Assembly (NCBI GenBank): GCA_903642215.1
Contig: CAHJWG010000005.1
Coordinates: forward strand, 62,001-126,000
DNA from: Sphingobacteriaceae bacterium
Lineage (GTDB): Bacteria > Bacteroidota > Bacteroidia > Sphingobacteriales > Sphingobacteriaceae
Direction of reading: 5' to 3'
Length of the DNA: 64,000 nt
Below are positions 17,963-26,248 of this stretch, piece by piece (within the stretch, counting starts at the first letter, position 1; the number at the start of each line of letters is the position of its first letter). Below the pieces are notes generated by a model. That model searched no databases. It was not told where the DNA came from and worked only from the letters and a program-made list of their open reading frames with translations. A program made the position numbers and the translations under genes.

Positions 17963-18610
17963 ATGATATCTATATACTCTATTTGCGTACTTATTCTGGC
18001 CTATCTACTTGGATCGATTCCCTCCGCGGTTTGGATCGGCAGGTCATTTTACGGGATAGATGTAAGAGAATACGGCAGCGGTAACGCCGGTGCTACCAAT
18101 ACTTTTCGTGTTTTAGGGAAAAAAGCAGGTATCCCGGTAATGCTGATTGATATTGCAAAAGGATGGACGGCTACCAATCTGGCGTTTCTGATCGGTATGT
18201 CTGTCACCGGCCCGCATCATTCCGTTCAGTTTGTAAATTATCAGCTTGCTTTAGGAATTACAGCTGTAATGGGCCATTTATTCCCGGTTTTTGCGGGTTT
18301 TAGTGGTGGAAAAGGAATAGCAACCTTAACCGGGATGATTTTAGCCGTTCACATCCAAGCATCTTTACTTTGCATCCTGGTTTTTTTATTGGTATTGCTG
18401 ATAACACGTTACGTTTCACTTAGCTCCATCGTTGCCGGTTTTACTTTTCCGCTGAGTACAATTTTTATTTTCCATGTCTCTGTACGTTCAATTATTGTTT
18501 ACGGCATGTGTATTTGTGTGCTGATTCTGGTAACGCATCAAAAAAATATTGAACGTTTAATGAAGGGAAAAGAATCCAAAGTAAACTTTTTTAAAAAAAA
18601 GTTGGTTTAA
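17963..18610 (+). CDS. plsY: Glycerol-3-phosphate acyltransferase PlsY
   Basis: 215 residues, five or so membrane segments. PlsY transfers the acyl chain from acyl phosphate to glycerol-3-phosphate, the first membrane-bound step of phospholipid synthesis. The three conserved motifs are present: YLLGSIPSAVWIG at the N-terminus, GSGNAGATNTFRVLGKKAG (about residues 34-52) and VFAGFSGGKGIATL (about 108-121). It lies 60 nt after nadC and 6 nt before the M48 protease gene. Confidence 0.95.
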   Translation: MISIYSICVLILAYLLGSIPSAVWIGRSFYGIDVREYGSGNAGATNTFRVLGKKAGIPVMLIDIAKGWTATNLAFLIGMSVTGPHHSVQFVNYQLALGITAVMGHLFPVFAGFSGGKGIATLTGMILAVHIQASLLCILVFLLVLLITRYVSLSSIVAGFTFPLSTIFIFHVSVRSIIVYGMCICVLILVTHQKNIERLMKGKESKVNFFKKKLV

Positions 18611-18616
18611 GTTATC

Positions 18617-19417
18617 ATGAAGAGATTATTTTCAATATTGATTCCGGCTGCAATCTTATTTAATTCCTGTTCCAGCGTACCGATTACCGGCCGGAAGCAG
18701 TTTATTGCAGTGAGCGATGCAGAAGTAAACCAATCCGCAGCACAAAGCTATAGCCAGTTATTATCAGACCCAAAAACGAAAGTAATCAGCAATACTTCTG
18801 ATGCACAACGTGTTAAACGTATTGGCAACAGGTTATCAGCCGCCATCGAACGTTATTTAAAAGCAAATGGCTACGCCAATCAATACGATTTTAAGTGGGA
18901 ATTTAATTTGATCGAAAGCAAGGAAGTAAATGCTTGGTGCATGCCTGGCGGAAAAGTAGCGGTTTACAGCGGTATTTTGCCAATTACAAAAGATGATGCC
19001 GGTTTGGCAACCGTGATGGGCCACGAAATCGGGCATGCAATTGCCAAGCATTCTGCAGAACGTATTTCGCAGCAGTACGTAACACAAGGTTTGGGTTCTG
19101 CCATTGGCGTGGCTGCAAACGGTTCTTCTTCGGCGTTGGTTAACATTATCAACCAATCTTACGGAACGGTAGGCCAATTGGCTATGTTAAAATACAGCCG
19201 AGGGCAGGAAACGGAAGCAGACCGTTTGGGCTTAACTTTTATGGCGATGGCCGGTTACAACCCAAATGAAGCAGTAACATTTTGGCAGCGGATGGCCGCG
19301 CAGGGCGGAGGGCAAAAACAGCCGGAATTTTTAAGTACGCATCCGGCAGATGCAACCCGGATAGCCAATATCCAGAACCGTATTCCCGAAGCCATGAAAT
19401 ATTACGTAAAACCGTAA
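18617..19417 (+). CDS. M48-family metalloprotease lipoprotein
   Basis: 266 residues. The signal peptide ends in a lipobox (ILFNSC at about residue 18), and the mature protein starts CSSVPITGRKQF, a very typical opening for Bacteroidota M48 lipoproteins. The zinc motif HEIGHAIAKH is at about residue 135, and the third ligand glutamate is in RGQETEADRLGLTFMA. It resembles BepA/LoiP-type periplasmic proteases that act in outer-membrane protein quality control, but lacks a long TPR tail. It is preceded by plsY (6 nt) and followed by the DUF2071 gene (6 nt). Confidence 0.9.
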   Translation: MKRLFSILIPAAILFNSCSSVPITGRKQFIAVSDAEVNQSAAQSYSQLLSDPKTKVISNTSDAQRVKRIGNRLSAAIERYLKANGYANQYDFKWEFNLIESKEVNAWCMPGGKVAVYSGILPITKDDAGLATVMGHEIGHAIAKHSAERISQQYVTQGLGSAIGVAANGSSSALVNIINQSYGTVGQLAMLKYSRGQETEADRLGLTFMAMAGYNPNEAVTFWQRMAAQGGGQKQPEFLSTHPADATRIANIQNRIPEAMKYYVKP

Positions 19418-19423
19418 TTATTT

Positions 19424-20146
19424 ATGTCTAAAATCCGGTTTTTAGAAGCAGCGTGGAAAAATCTGCTTATGGTTAATTACGAAGTGGATGCCGCAATCCT
19501 GAAACCATATTTACCGGCAGGTACAGAACTTGATTTATGGCAGGGAAAAGCTTTGGTAAGTATGGTTGGCTTTATGTTTTTAAACACCAAAGTATTAGGG
19601 ATTAAATGGCCGTTCCACACTAATTTTGAAGAAGTAAACCTGCGCTTTTATGTTCGGTATTTTGATGGCAAAATCTGGAAACGCGGTGCTGTTTTTATCA
19701 GTGAAATAGTGCCGCTGCACATCATCCCGATTATTGCCAATAATATTTATAATGAGCATTATCAGGCGATGCCCATGCGGCATCAGTTTGAGGAATTAAA
19801 TGGCGAATCTGCTTTTTTATACGAGTGGAAATTTAAAAACCAATGGAATAAACTAAGTGCAACGGTAGGAAGGGAAGTTGCTTCTATAAAACCCGGCAGT
19901 GCAGAAGAATTTATTTTTGAGCATTACTGGGGCTACAACCGGATTAACGATCATAAAACGGTAGAGTATCAGGTAGAACATGTTTCCTGGAAAACAAGGC
20001 CGGTAACCAACTATCAATTTGAAGCAAATATTGCTGAACTTTATGGTGCCGACTTTGAGAAATACCTGCTAAAAGAAGCATATTCCGTTTTTTTTGCAGA
20101 AGGTTCGGAAGTTTCTATCCGTGTTGCCGGGAAAATTTCAGTTTGA
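19424..20146 (+). CDS. DUF2071 (YqjF-like) family protein
   Basis: 240 residues, no signal peptide or membrane segment. The N-terminal pattern FLEAAWKNLLMVNYEVDAAILKPYLPAGTELDLW and the segments SMVGFMFLNTKVLGI and NFEEVNLRFYVR identify the DUF2071/YqjF family, related in fold to acetoacetate decarboxylase. The biochemical role is not established. It is the last gene of a tight five-gene run with plsY and an M48 lipoprotein. It contains an exact dispersed word at 20070-20081 (read as LLKEAYS). Confidence 0.8.
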   Translation: MSKIRFLEAAWKNLLMVNYEVDAAILKPYLPAGTELDLWQGKALVSMVGFMFLNTKVLGIKWPFHTNFEEVNLRFYVRYFDGKIWKRGAVFISEIVPLHIIPIIANNIYNEHYQAMPMRHQFEELNGESAFLYEWKFKNQWNKLSATVGREVASIKPGSAEEFIFEHYWGYNRINDHKTVEYQVEHVSWKTRPVTNYQFEANIAELYGADFEKYLLKEAYSVFFAEGSEVSIRVAGKISV

Positions 20147-20354
20147 GAAAATAATCTCTGAAATAATTATTAGTATAAAAATGAAGCTTTCATTAACAAA
20201 TTAAAGTACGGAGCTTTGTTAAATTTCCTGTAAAAGAACCGGAAGATCATAAGGATAAGGCTTTCTCAATACAAGATTTTGATTAAACTTAAAACATGTT
20301 CCCATCGGGGCGGCTACTTATACCTCTTGGTTTATCTATATCATTACATTTGCC

Positions 20355-20362
20355 TATCTTTA
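20355..20362 (+). promoter_or_regulatory. Predicted -7 box (TATCTTTA) of the thiol peroxidase gene
   Basis: Near-match to TAnnTTTG, 18 nt before the ATG. Confidence 0.4.
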
Positions 20363-20380
20363 ATCAAAAATTAAATCAAC

Positions 20381-20977
20381 ATGACAACACAAAACAAATT
20401 TGCCTGGTGCCGTAAATTATTTTTTATGGGTTTCGCCGGTTTACTTGCTGCAACCGCTTCTTTCGCACAAAATACAACCGGCACAGCCATTACCCTGGGC
20501 GGCAAACCCATCCACACCATGGGGAAATTACCTGCCGTTGGCTCATCCGTTAAAAGTTTTACCCTAACCAGTGTTGATTTATCCGATAAAACTTTTGCCG
20601 ATTATAAAGGAAAATATGTGATCATGAACATCTTCCCAAGTGTAAACACCGGTGTATGCTCCAAATCGGTACGGAAATTTAACGAAGATGCCGCAGGTTT
20701 AAAAAATGCCACCGTACTTTGTATTTCCAAAGACCTTCCCTTTGCACAGAAACAGTTTTGCGGTGCCGAAGGAATCAACAATGTAGTTATGCTTTCTGAT
20801 TTCAGGAGTGATTTCGGAAGTGCTTACGGGGTACAGATTGCCGACGGGCCGATGAAGGGTTTACTAAGCCGTGCCGTAATTGTGATTGACCCGGCTGGTA
20901 AAATTATTTATGAGCAGCAAGTGCCCGAGATAGGCCAGGAGCCAAATTATACCGCTGCAATTGCCGCAATTAAATAG
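20381..20977 (+). CDS. tpx: Exported thiol peroxidase (atypical 2-Cys peroxiredoxin, Tpx family)
   Basis: 198 residues, about 30 longer than E. coli Tpx because of a cleavable signal peptide (MTTQNKFAWCRKLFFMGFAG onward, ending SFAQ). The mature domain reduces hydroperoxides. The peroxidatic cysteine is Cys93 in NTGVCSKSVRKF and the resolving cysteine is Cys127 in LPFAQKQFCGAEG, 34 residues apart as in Tpx. The threonine of the usual TPVC motif is replaced: here it reads TGVC. Expected location is the periplasm. Monocistronic, with its own promoter and terminator. Confidence 0.9.
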   Translation: MTTQNKFAWCRKLFFMGFAGLLAATASFAQNTTGTAITLGGKPIHTMGKLPAVGSSVKSFTLTSVDLSDKTFADYKGKYVIMNIFPSVNTGVCSKSVRKFNEDAAGLKNATVLCISKDLPFAQKQFCGAEGINNVVMLSDFRSDFGSAYGVQIADGPMKGLLSRAVIVIDPAGKIIYEQQVPEIGQEPNYTAAIAAIK

Positions 20978-21002
20978 CGTTTATCTGTTTTATAAATTAA
21001 TG

Positions 21003-21035
21003 AAAAGACACAAGTGAAAGTTTGTGTCTTTTTTT
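21003..21035 (+). terminator. Rho-independent terminator after tpx
   Basis: Stem AAAGACACAA / TTTGTGTCTTT with a GTGAAAG-type loop and a T run. Confidence 0.85.
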
Positions 21036-21132
21036 ATAAGCCATAAAACAACGAGTCGCTTTATAAATAGAACTGTCAAAAAAATAACTATTATAGGAAT
21101 TATTCAACAAGAATAATCAAACCCTTGTACTT

Positions 21133-21867
21133 TTAATTTATGGCTTTAAATCGCTTCATTTCAACCGTTGGCCAGTCAATCATTTTATAATAATCAACTA
21201 CGGATTGATCTTTCTTAAAATCTTTAATACCGGCATCGGCATCGGCAATGGTTTTCCAGTAAATCATCATAATACGTTCGCCGTTTTCTGCCCGTCCAAC
21301 GCGGCGCGTGATATAACCGTTTTGCCGGCTGATGTAATCCGCTTCTATCTGCTGGTCTCTTTTCTCAAAAGTATCGCGCTTTACCTGGCTTTTCTCTTTA
21401 AAAGTAGCAATCTCAATCACGTAAGGCTTTAAATCTTTGAGCGAACTGCTATGGTCATCATTCACAAAAAAACGTTTACGGCCTATAGTTGCCGTGTCAA
21501 TCAGTTTCTGCATACCATTCCACAAAGGGTTTTTAACAAACAGCTGCTCATCCGCGTTGGCATGGATAACGTTATCCCACGATAATATAACCAGTAAATT
21601 TCCCTGCTGATCAATCCCGCTTTCTTTGCTGATAAAACCCGGTTGTTTTTGCGTGTAGCTTTTTTGCACCATCGAATCCAGCTGATTATATTCAGCCTGT
21701 TTTACACCTTTTTTAATTTTATAAGTAATAATTTCCACCACATAATTGGCGTAATTAACGGGTTGCCGTTTTTTAGACTTTTTAGTGATATTTTTTACCG
21801 GCCCCTGGTTACAGGAAAAAATCAATAGGGCAGCGGCAGCTAATAAATAGGTATAGGTATTTTTCAT
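21133..21867 (-). CDS. Lipoprotein with two dimeric alpha-beta barrel (ABM-like) domains
   Basis: 244 residues. Signal peptide with lipobox LLIFSC, then a basic linker (NITKKSKKRQPV). Two similar domains follow, about residues 42-125 and 145-240. Each begins with a beta strand of the form YVVEIITYKIKKG or YVIEIATFKEKS, then QAEYNQLD- or KRDTFEKRD-type helices, and ends WDN or WKTIADADA. This pattern fits the antibiotic-biosynthesis-monooxygenase (ABM) fold, which pairs as a barrel, so the two domains probably form one intramolecular barrel. No catalytic residue can be assigned; function unknown. Confidence 0.7.
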   Translation of the reverse strand: MKNTYTYLLAAAALLIFSCNQGPVKNITKKSKKRQPVNYANYVVEIITYKIKKGVKQAEYNQLDSMVQKSYTQKQPGFISKESGIDQQGNLLVILSWDNVIHANADEQLFVKNPLWNGMQKLIDTATIGRKRFFVNDDHSSSLKDLKPYVIEIATFKEKSQVKRDTFEKRDQQIEADYISRQNGYITRRVGRAENGERIMMIYWKTIADADAGIKDFKKDQSVVDYYKMIDWPTVEMKRFKAIN

Positions 21868-22084
21868 ATTAAAACAATTACGGTTTAAATTTAGAACTAA
21901 TTTTACCCTGCCTGATTAGAAAACATAGTAGTTATTATTAATTTAAAATGAGATGACAGTTGTTGTATTTAAACAGATTTAAACTACAATTAGAGGAAAG
22001 TTTGTAGATAAGCTGTAAGCATTTATCTTTTAAGCAATTGAACAAAACGCTTTAGAAAATGCTTTAATAAGCATCAAAATGTTA

Positions 22085-22106
22085 ATGCTTCTTTTATCCC
22101 TAAAAA
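22085..22106 (-). repeat. Dispersed word with TTTTTTAGG arm upstream of mtfA-like gene
   Basis: On the minus strand TTTTTTAGGGA followed by TAAAAGAAGCAT. Its arm abuts the ATG at 22107. Confidence 0.8.
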
Positions 22107-22886
22107 ATGATGATGTTATATTTGCTTGTTGCCGTACTTGTTTTACTCCTAATCGGCTATTTCATTTTTAAAAAACCTGCTCTTAAACCGCTTGCCAATC
22201 CGCAGCAGCAAGCTGCTTATCAGCAGTTGCTGGCCCGGCATATTACCTTTTACCAGCGTTTGCAACCGGAGCAGCAGCAACGTTTTGTGTTGAAAGTAGC
22301 TGCTTTTTTACAGGAAACTCGCATTGAAGGTGTGGGTTTGGAACTGGAAGATCTGGATCGTGTGATGATTGCTTCCAGCGCGCTGATCCCGATTTTTGGT
22401 TTTGAAGACTGGCATTATCCCAACTTAACAAACGTTATTTTATATCCGGATACTTTTAACAACGATTTCAAGTTTGAAGGCGGCAAACGGGAAATTGCAG
22501 GAATGGTTGGCGGTGGTTTTATGAACGGACAAATGATCCTTTCCAGGGCAGCTTTACGCAAAGGTTTTTCTGCTTCCGCAGGAAAAGAAAATACAGGCAT
22601 CCACGAGTTTGTACATTTGTTGGATCAGGAAGACGGTGCCACCGATGGCTTGCCGGAGCATCTTTTACCGCACGAATATGCAGAACCCTGGCTGCGTTTG
22701 ATCCATCAGGAAATCAGGAAAATTGAAGCAGGGAAATCAGATATAAATCCTTACGCCGGCACTAATGAAGCGGAGTTTTTTGCAGTAGTTTCCGAATACT
22801 TTTTTGAAAAACCGGATAAGCTGAAAGAAAAGCATCCCGAATTATATGATATGCTTAGTCAAATTTTCCGGCAGCAGCCAGGCTGA
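22107..22886 (+). CDS. MtfA-like zinc metallopeptidase (M90), membrane-anchored
   Basis: 259 residues. One N-terminal membrane helix (about residues 3-21) is followed by a soluble M90 domain. The zinc site is HEFVHLLDQEDG (HExxH at about residue 172), with the third ligand likely the glutamate in TNEAEFFAVVSEYFFE. The segment ALIPIFGFEDWHYPNL and LYPDTFNNDF are typical of MtfA. In E. coli MtfA sequesters Mlc and has aminopeptidase activity. The membrane anchor differs from the soluble E. coli protein. Three consecutive ATG codons (22107, 22110, 22113) make the exact start uncertain. Confidence 0.88.
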   Translation: MMMLYLLVAVLVLLLIGYFIFKKPALKPLANPQQQAAYQQLLARHITFYQRLQPEQQQRFVLKVAAFLQETRIEGVGLELEDLDRVMIASSALIPIFGFEDWHYPNLTNVILYPDTFNNDFKFEGGKREIAGMVGGGFMNGQMILSRAALRKGFSASAGKENTGIHEFVHLLDQEDGATDGLPEHLLPHEYAEPWLRLIHQEIRKIEAGKSDINPYAGTNEAEFFAVVSEYFFEKPDKLKEKHPELYDMLSQIFRQQPG

Positions 22887-22897
22887 TCAACCTAAAA

Positions 22898-22918
22898 TTT
22901 AGGTGGTAAAAGAAGCAT
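22898..22918 (+). repeat. Dispersed word with TTTAGG arm
   Basis: TTTAGGTGG followed by TAAAAGAAGCAT, 12 nt after the mtfA-like stop. Confidence 0.8.
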
Positions 22919-22998
22919 TTTGGTGGCAAGTTATATTGCTTGTTAAATTGAATTTTTTTCATCTGTAATTAATTCAAAACCGGTTACTTTGCAGCTGC

Positions 22999-23826
22999 AT
23001 GTCGCTATTTATTGCCTCTTTAAATTCCGGGAGTAACGGTAACTGTTATTACATTGGTAATGAGCAGGAAGCGGTTTTGGTGGATGCCGGAATCTCCTGT
23101 TTGGAAACTGAGAAACGCATGAAGCGGTTAAATTTATCGCTTAAAAAAGTAAAAGCAATCTTTATTTCGCACGAACATTCTGATCATATCCGCGGCGTAG
23201 AAGTTTTATCGAGGAAGTACCAGCTGCCGGTTTATATCACCCCGAAAACGTATTTAAGCGGACGGTTACAACTGGAACAAACCAAACCTTTCCGTGCTTT
23301 TGAACCGGTTTTGATTGGCGGACTTTCAATCACAGCTTTCCCAAAACACCATGATGCCGCCGAACCGCATAGTTTTACAATCTCCGGTAAAGGCGTTACG
23401 GTTGGTATTTTTACAGATATAGGTTCGGTTTGCCAGCAGGTTATTCATCACTTTAAACAATGCCATGCTGTTTTTATGGAGGCAAATTATGATGATGAAA
23501 TGTTGATGAAAGGCCGCTATCCGTATCACTTAAAAAACAGGATTCGGGGCGGGAAAGGGCATTTATCCAACGCGCAGGCTTTAAAAGTTTTTACTAAACA
23601 CAAACCGCCGTTTATGAGCCATCTGCTATTGTCGCATCTGTCAAAAGATAATAACTGCCCGGAACTTGTTGTCGGTTTGTTTAACCGGCAAGCCGCCGGA
23701 ACAGAAATTATTATTGCTTCCCGTTATGCAGAAACAGCCGTTTATGCAGTGGATGGATTATTTAACAATTGCTCGGGTAAAAAAGTAAACAGATTTAGCC
23801 ATCAGGTGCAGCTAAGTTTATTTTAA
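22999..23826 (+). CDS. YycJ-like MBL-fold nuclease
   Basis: 275 residues, cytosolic. It begins MSLFIASLNSGSNGNCYYIG, the opening of the YycJ/WalJ group. The metallo-beta-lactamase motif is SHEHSDHIRG (about residues 54-63); further ligands are in FPKHHDAAEPHSF, FTDIG and SHLSKDNN. Proteins of this group are predicted 5'-3' exonucleases linked to DNA repair. The region from about residue 230 on is a species-variable tail (KKVNRFSHQVQLSLF). Its last 4 bases overlap the convergent GH1/RmlD gene. A -7-like box (TTACTTTG, 22984-22991) lies 7 nt before the ATG. Confidence 0.88.
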   Translation: MSLFIASLNSGSNGNCYYIGNEQEAVLVDAGISCLETEKRMKRLNLSLKKVKAIFISHEHSDHIRGVEVLSRKYQLPVYITPKTYLSGRLQLEQTKPFRAFEPVLIGGLSITAFPKHHDAAEPHSFTISGKGVTVGIFTDIGSVCQQVIHHFKQCHAVFMEANYDDEMLMKGRYPYHLKNRIRGGKGHLSNAQALKVFTKHKPPFMSHLLLSHLSKDNNCPELVVGLFNRQAAGTEIIIASRYAETAVYAVDGLFNNCSGKKVNRFSHQVQLSLF

Positions 23827-26009
23827 ACAGCTATTGTTTCGGGTAAATAAACCGGGTCGATTACATCCAGGTAATGATCTAAAGCACTTTCAAACGGAGG
23901 TAAACTAATCCCTTTTTCACTTTGCAACGCATTATTTATCGGCTCAAAAGTTTTATCGTTCAGCTTTGCCGGTGACTCATCTTTTACCAAACTTGGATCA
24001 AAGCCAGCCATTTCTGCTATTTTACGGGCTAAATCAGCAAGGGTAATTTGTCCGGTATTGCTCACATGGAAAATCCCGTTTTCATCATTCAGCAACAAAT
24101 TCAGGCTCTCGTTCACCAAATCAGGAATATAAGTCGGCGAGATTAATACATCATTTGCAACCGTAAAAGGCAAGCCTAATTTTAACTGTAGCAACATATT
24201 TCCTACAAAATTATCATGATCCCAGCAGCTAAAAAAGTGGCCGCTCCTAATTAATAAAGCTTGCGGATTAACTGTTAAAACTGCTGTTTCTTCTTTTACT
24301 TTGCCTTTTCCGTAACTATTTTCGGGTAAGGCCGGATCGCTTTCCCGGTAAGGTATTTTTTGTTTTCCGTTGAAACTTTCCGCCGAAGAATAAGTTAGGA
24401 ATTTGATGGAAAGGTTTTCGCAAAATGTAGCTAATAGTGAAGTAAACCGAACGTTTTGTTCCGGATCTGCCGGAAGGTTTTGTGCCTGCCCATCCTGATC
24501 CTGAATATTTACAATTGCCCAGGGATTAAGTTTCCAAATCAGCTGTTCTGTTTTAGCCTGATCATTCAAATCTAAATCAGCAGGATTAAGCTGTTTGAAA
24601 TGTATATTTCGTTCTTCGCAAACATGTTTAAAACCGGAGCTAAGCATGTGATCTGCACCGATAATTAAAACCGGCTGCGTTTTGTAAACGAATTCAGATT
24701 TTTGTGCGATAAAAACAGTATCATCCGGGTAGGCAATTCTTTTAGCCTGTTTCCACCAACCTGCCGTTGCCAGTACGGCATGTTGGTAAACCTGGTTTTT
24801 TGTTAGTTCCCGGATCATTTTTGAAATAGCTGTAGGCCGTGGTTCGCCGGATTTAAGGTTAAAAACGCCCGGTTCGTATATGCCCCAGGGTTTGGTAACC
24901 AAAGAGTTCCAGCCATAAGTTCCAAAAATTGCCCAGGCTGTTAAAGCACGGATGTCAACGCCTTCCGCCTTTAACTGCTTCAGTACCTGCCACATATAAT
25001 TATACCACCGCATCTGCTCTTCGGGCGAACAATGCAGGTGGCATTCTGTAACGGCAATCGGCAAATTCAATCTTTCCCAAGCTTCTTTTAACAATACCTG
25101 CGGACCGGTTTTATATGGAAAAGGTACACGTACAACCTCAACATCGGCATATTGATGCCTGCCGTTTCCGCCATGAACATGTTGTGGGTAACGCTGTAAA
25201 TTTTCATCCAGATAACGCTCTGAAGTGATGTAATAGTTAAAACCTGCAATGTGCGGTTTGCAAAAATTTTTGAGGAAATAACCAAGTTCAGCTTCCTTAA
25301 AACCCATTCCCGTTAAAAAATGCCACATCGGTTTTTCCGGTGTAAATGTTCCAGTGATGAGTTCGTAAGAAAGCCACCTGCGCTCGTTCTCAAAATCTGC
25401 CTGATATTGCAGTAAAGGCGTGCTGTAAACTTTCCCCAAATCTTCCGTTTGGATCAGTTTTGCGTTCGGGTTAATTTCCCGGATAGCTTTCATCGCCATA
25501 ACTACTGCGCGGCATTCGCTTAAAAGTATGCGGTAAAAGGAGTAGTCGCTGCGTTCATGCGGAAACCAGTGGCCGTATAACCCGCAAAAACGGGCGGTAG
25601 TTAAAGGTTCATTTATGGGTGTATAATATTCAAGCCATGGAAACTTTGCTGCAACTAAACGGGCGTAAGCGGCAACACCTTCTTCAAAACTGCCGTCAAA
25701 AAAGTTGACAAACTTGGGTCCGCTACCGTGATGCACCAGTCCGGCAATCGGTTCAACTTGTAATTCTTTTAGACGAAGCAGGTTTTTTTCTACAAAAGTC
25801 CAATCAATTACCGTATCATTTTCAGGCTGATGTTTCTCCCACAAAACAGGATAACGCAGCATTTTAATCCCTAAAGAAGCAATTAAGTCAGCATCATCCG
25901 GGCGGTTATAATGGCCGGAATATTCGGATTGATCAAGGTAACTGTTTCCCACACGATTGATGGTTGCTTCAATCCCGCCCCAGATTTCTATTGGTTTTTG
26001 TGTAAGCAT
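23823..26009 (-). CDS. Fusion of a GH1-like glycosidase and an RmlD-like sugar-nucleotide reductase
   Basis: 728 residues. Residues 1 to about 400 are a GH1-like (beta/alpha)8 barrel: the likely acid/base is Glu134 in YTPINEPLTTARF, and the likely nucleophile Glu322 in AVTECHLHC. Residues about 430-728 are an extended short-chain dehydrogenase like dTDP-4-dehydrorhamnose reductase: strand VLIIGADHMLSSGF, TYSSAESFNG, Tyr566 and Lys570 in NSYGKGK, and GIFHVSNTGQITLADLA near the end. The nucleotide-binding glycine motif is degenerate (GADHMLSS). No signal peptide, so it acts in the cytosol. The joining of these two activities suggests deoxysugar or glycoside metabolism, but substrates are unknown. 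It contains an exact dispersed word at 24710-24721. Confidence 0.85.
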   Translation of the reverse strand: MLTQKPIEIWGGIEATINRVGNSYLDQSEYSGHYNRPDDADLIASLGIKMLRYPVLWEKHQPENDTVIDWTFVEKNLLRLKELQVEPIAGLVHHGSGPKFVNFFDGSFEEGVAAYARLVAAKFPWLEYYTPINEPLTTARFCGLYGHWFPHERSDYSFYRILLSECRAVVMAMKAIREINPNAKLIQTEDLGKVYSTPLLQYQADFENERRWLSYELITGTFTPEKPMWHFLTGMGFKEAELGYFLKNFCKPHIAGFNYYITSERYLDENLQRYPQHVHGGNGRHQYADVEVVRVPFPYKTGPQVLLKEAWERLNLPIAVTECHLHCSPEEQMRWYNYMWQVLKQLKAEGVDIRALTAWAIFGTYGWNSLVTKPWGIYEPGVFNLKSGEPRPTAISKMIRELTKNQVYQHAVLATAGWWKQAKRIAYPDDTVFIAQKSEFVYKTQPVLIIGADHMLSSGFKHVCEERNIHFKQLNPADLDLNDQAKTEQLIWKLNPWAIVNIQDQDGQAQNLPADPEQNVRFTSLLATFCENLSIKFLTYSSAESFNGKQKIPYRESDPALPENSYGKGKVKEETAVLTVNPQALLIRSGHFFSCWDHDNFVGNMLLQLKLGLPFTVANDVLISPTYIPDLVNESLNLLLNDENGIFHVSNTGQITLADLARKIAEMAGFDPSLVKDESPAKLNDKTFEPINNALQSEKGISLPPFESALDHYLDVIDPVYLPETIAV

Positions 26010-26128
26010 CTTTTCTTTTTTAAGTGCGAAAACTGATACACTATTAATTAAACCCGACGGATGAGTTTTAGTTTTTTAAGGAATTACCCAAAAGATAAGA
26101 GCTTGATTTTTTGTTTCCACCATTTTCC

Positions 26129-26151
26129 ATGCTTCTTTTATCACCTAAAAA
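26129..26151 (-). repeat. Dispersed word with TTTTTAGG arm between divergent genes
   Basis: On the minus strand TTTTTAGGTGA followed by TAAAAGAAGCAT. Confidence 0.8.
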
Positions 26152-26192
26152 TACCGGAAATGAAAAATCAGCGGAAGTATATTTTACAAGAG

Positions 26193-26225
26193 TTTGCCAA
26201 AATATAAAGCTTCCTCCTAAATTTG
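26193..26225 (+). promoter_or_regulatory. Predicted promoter of the carboxylesterase gene
   Basis: TTTG at 26193-26196, 21 nt spacer, then TAAATTTG at 26218-26225. A good -33/-7 pair; leader of about 19 nt. Confidence 0.65.
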
Positions 26226-26248
26226 ATTTCTGATAAACCTAAAACAGT

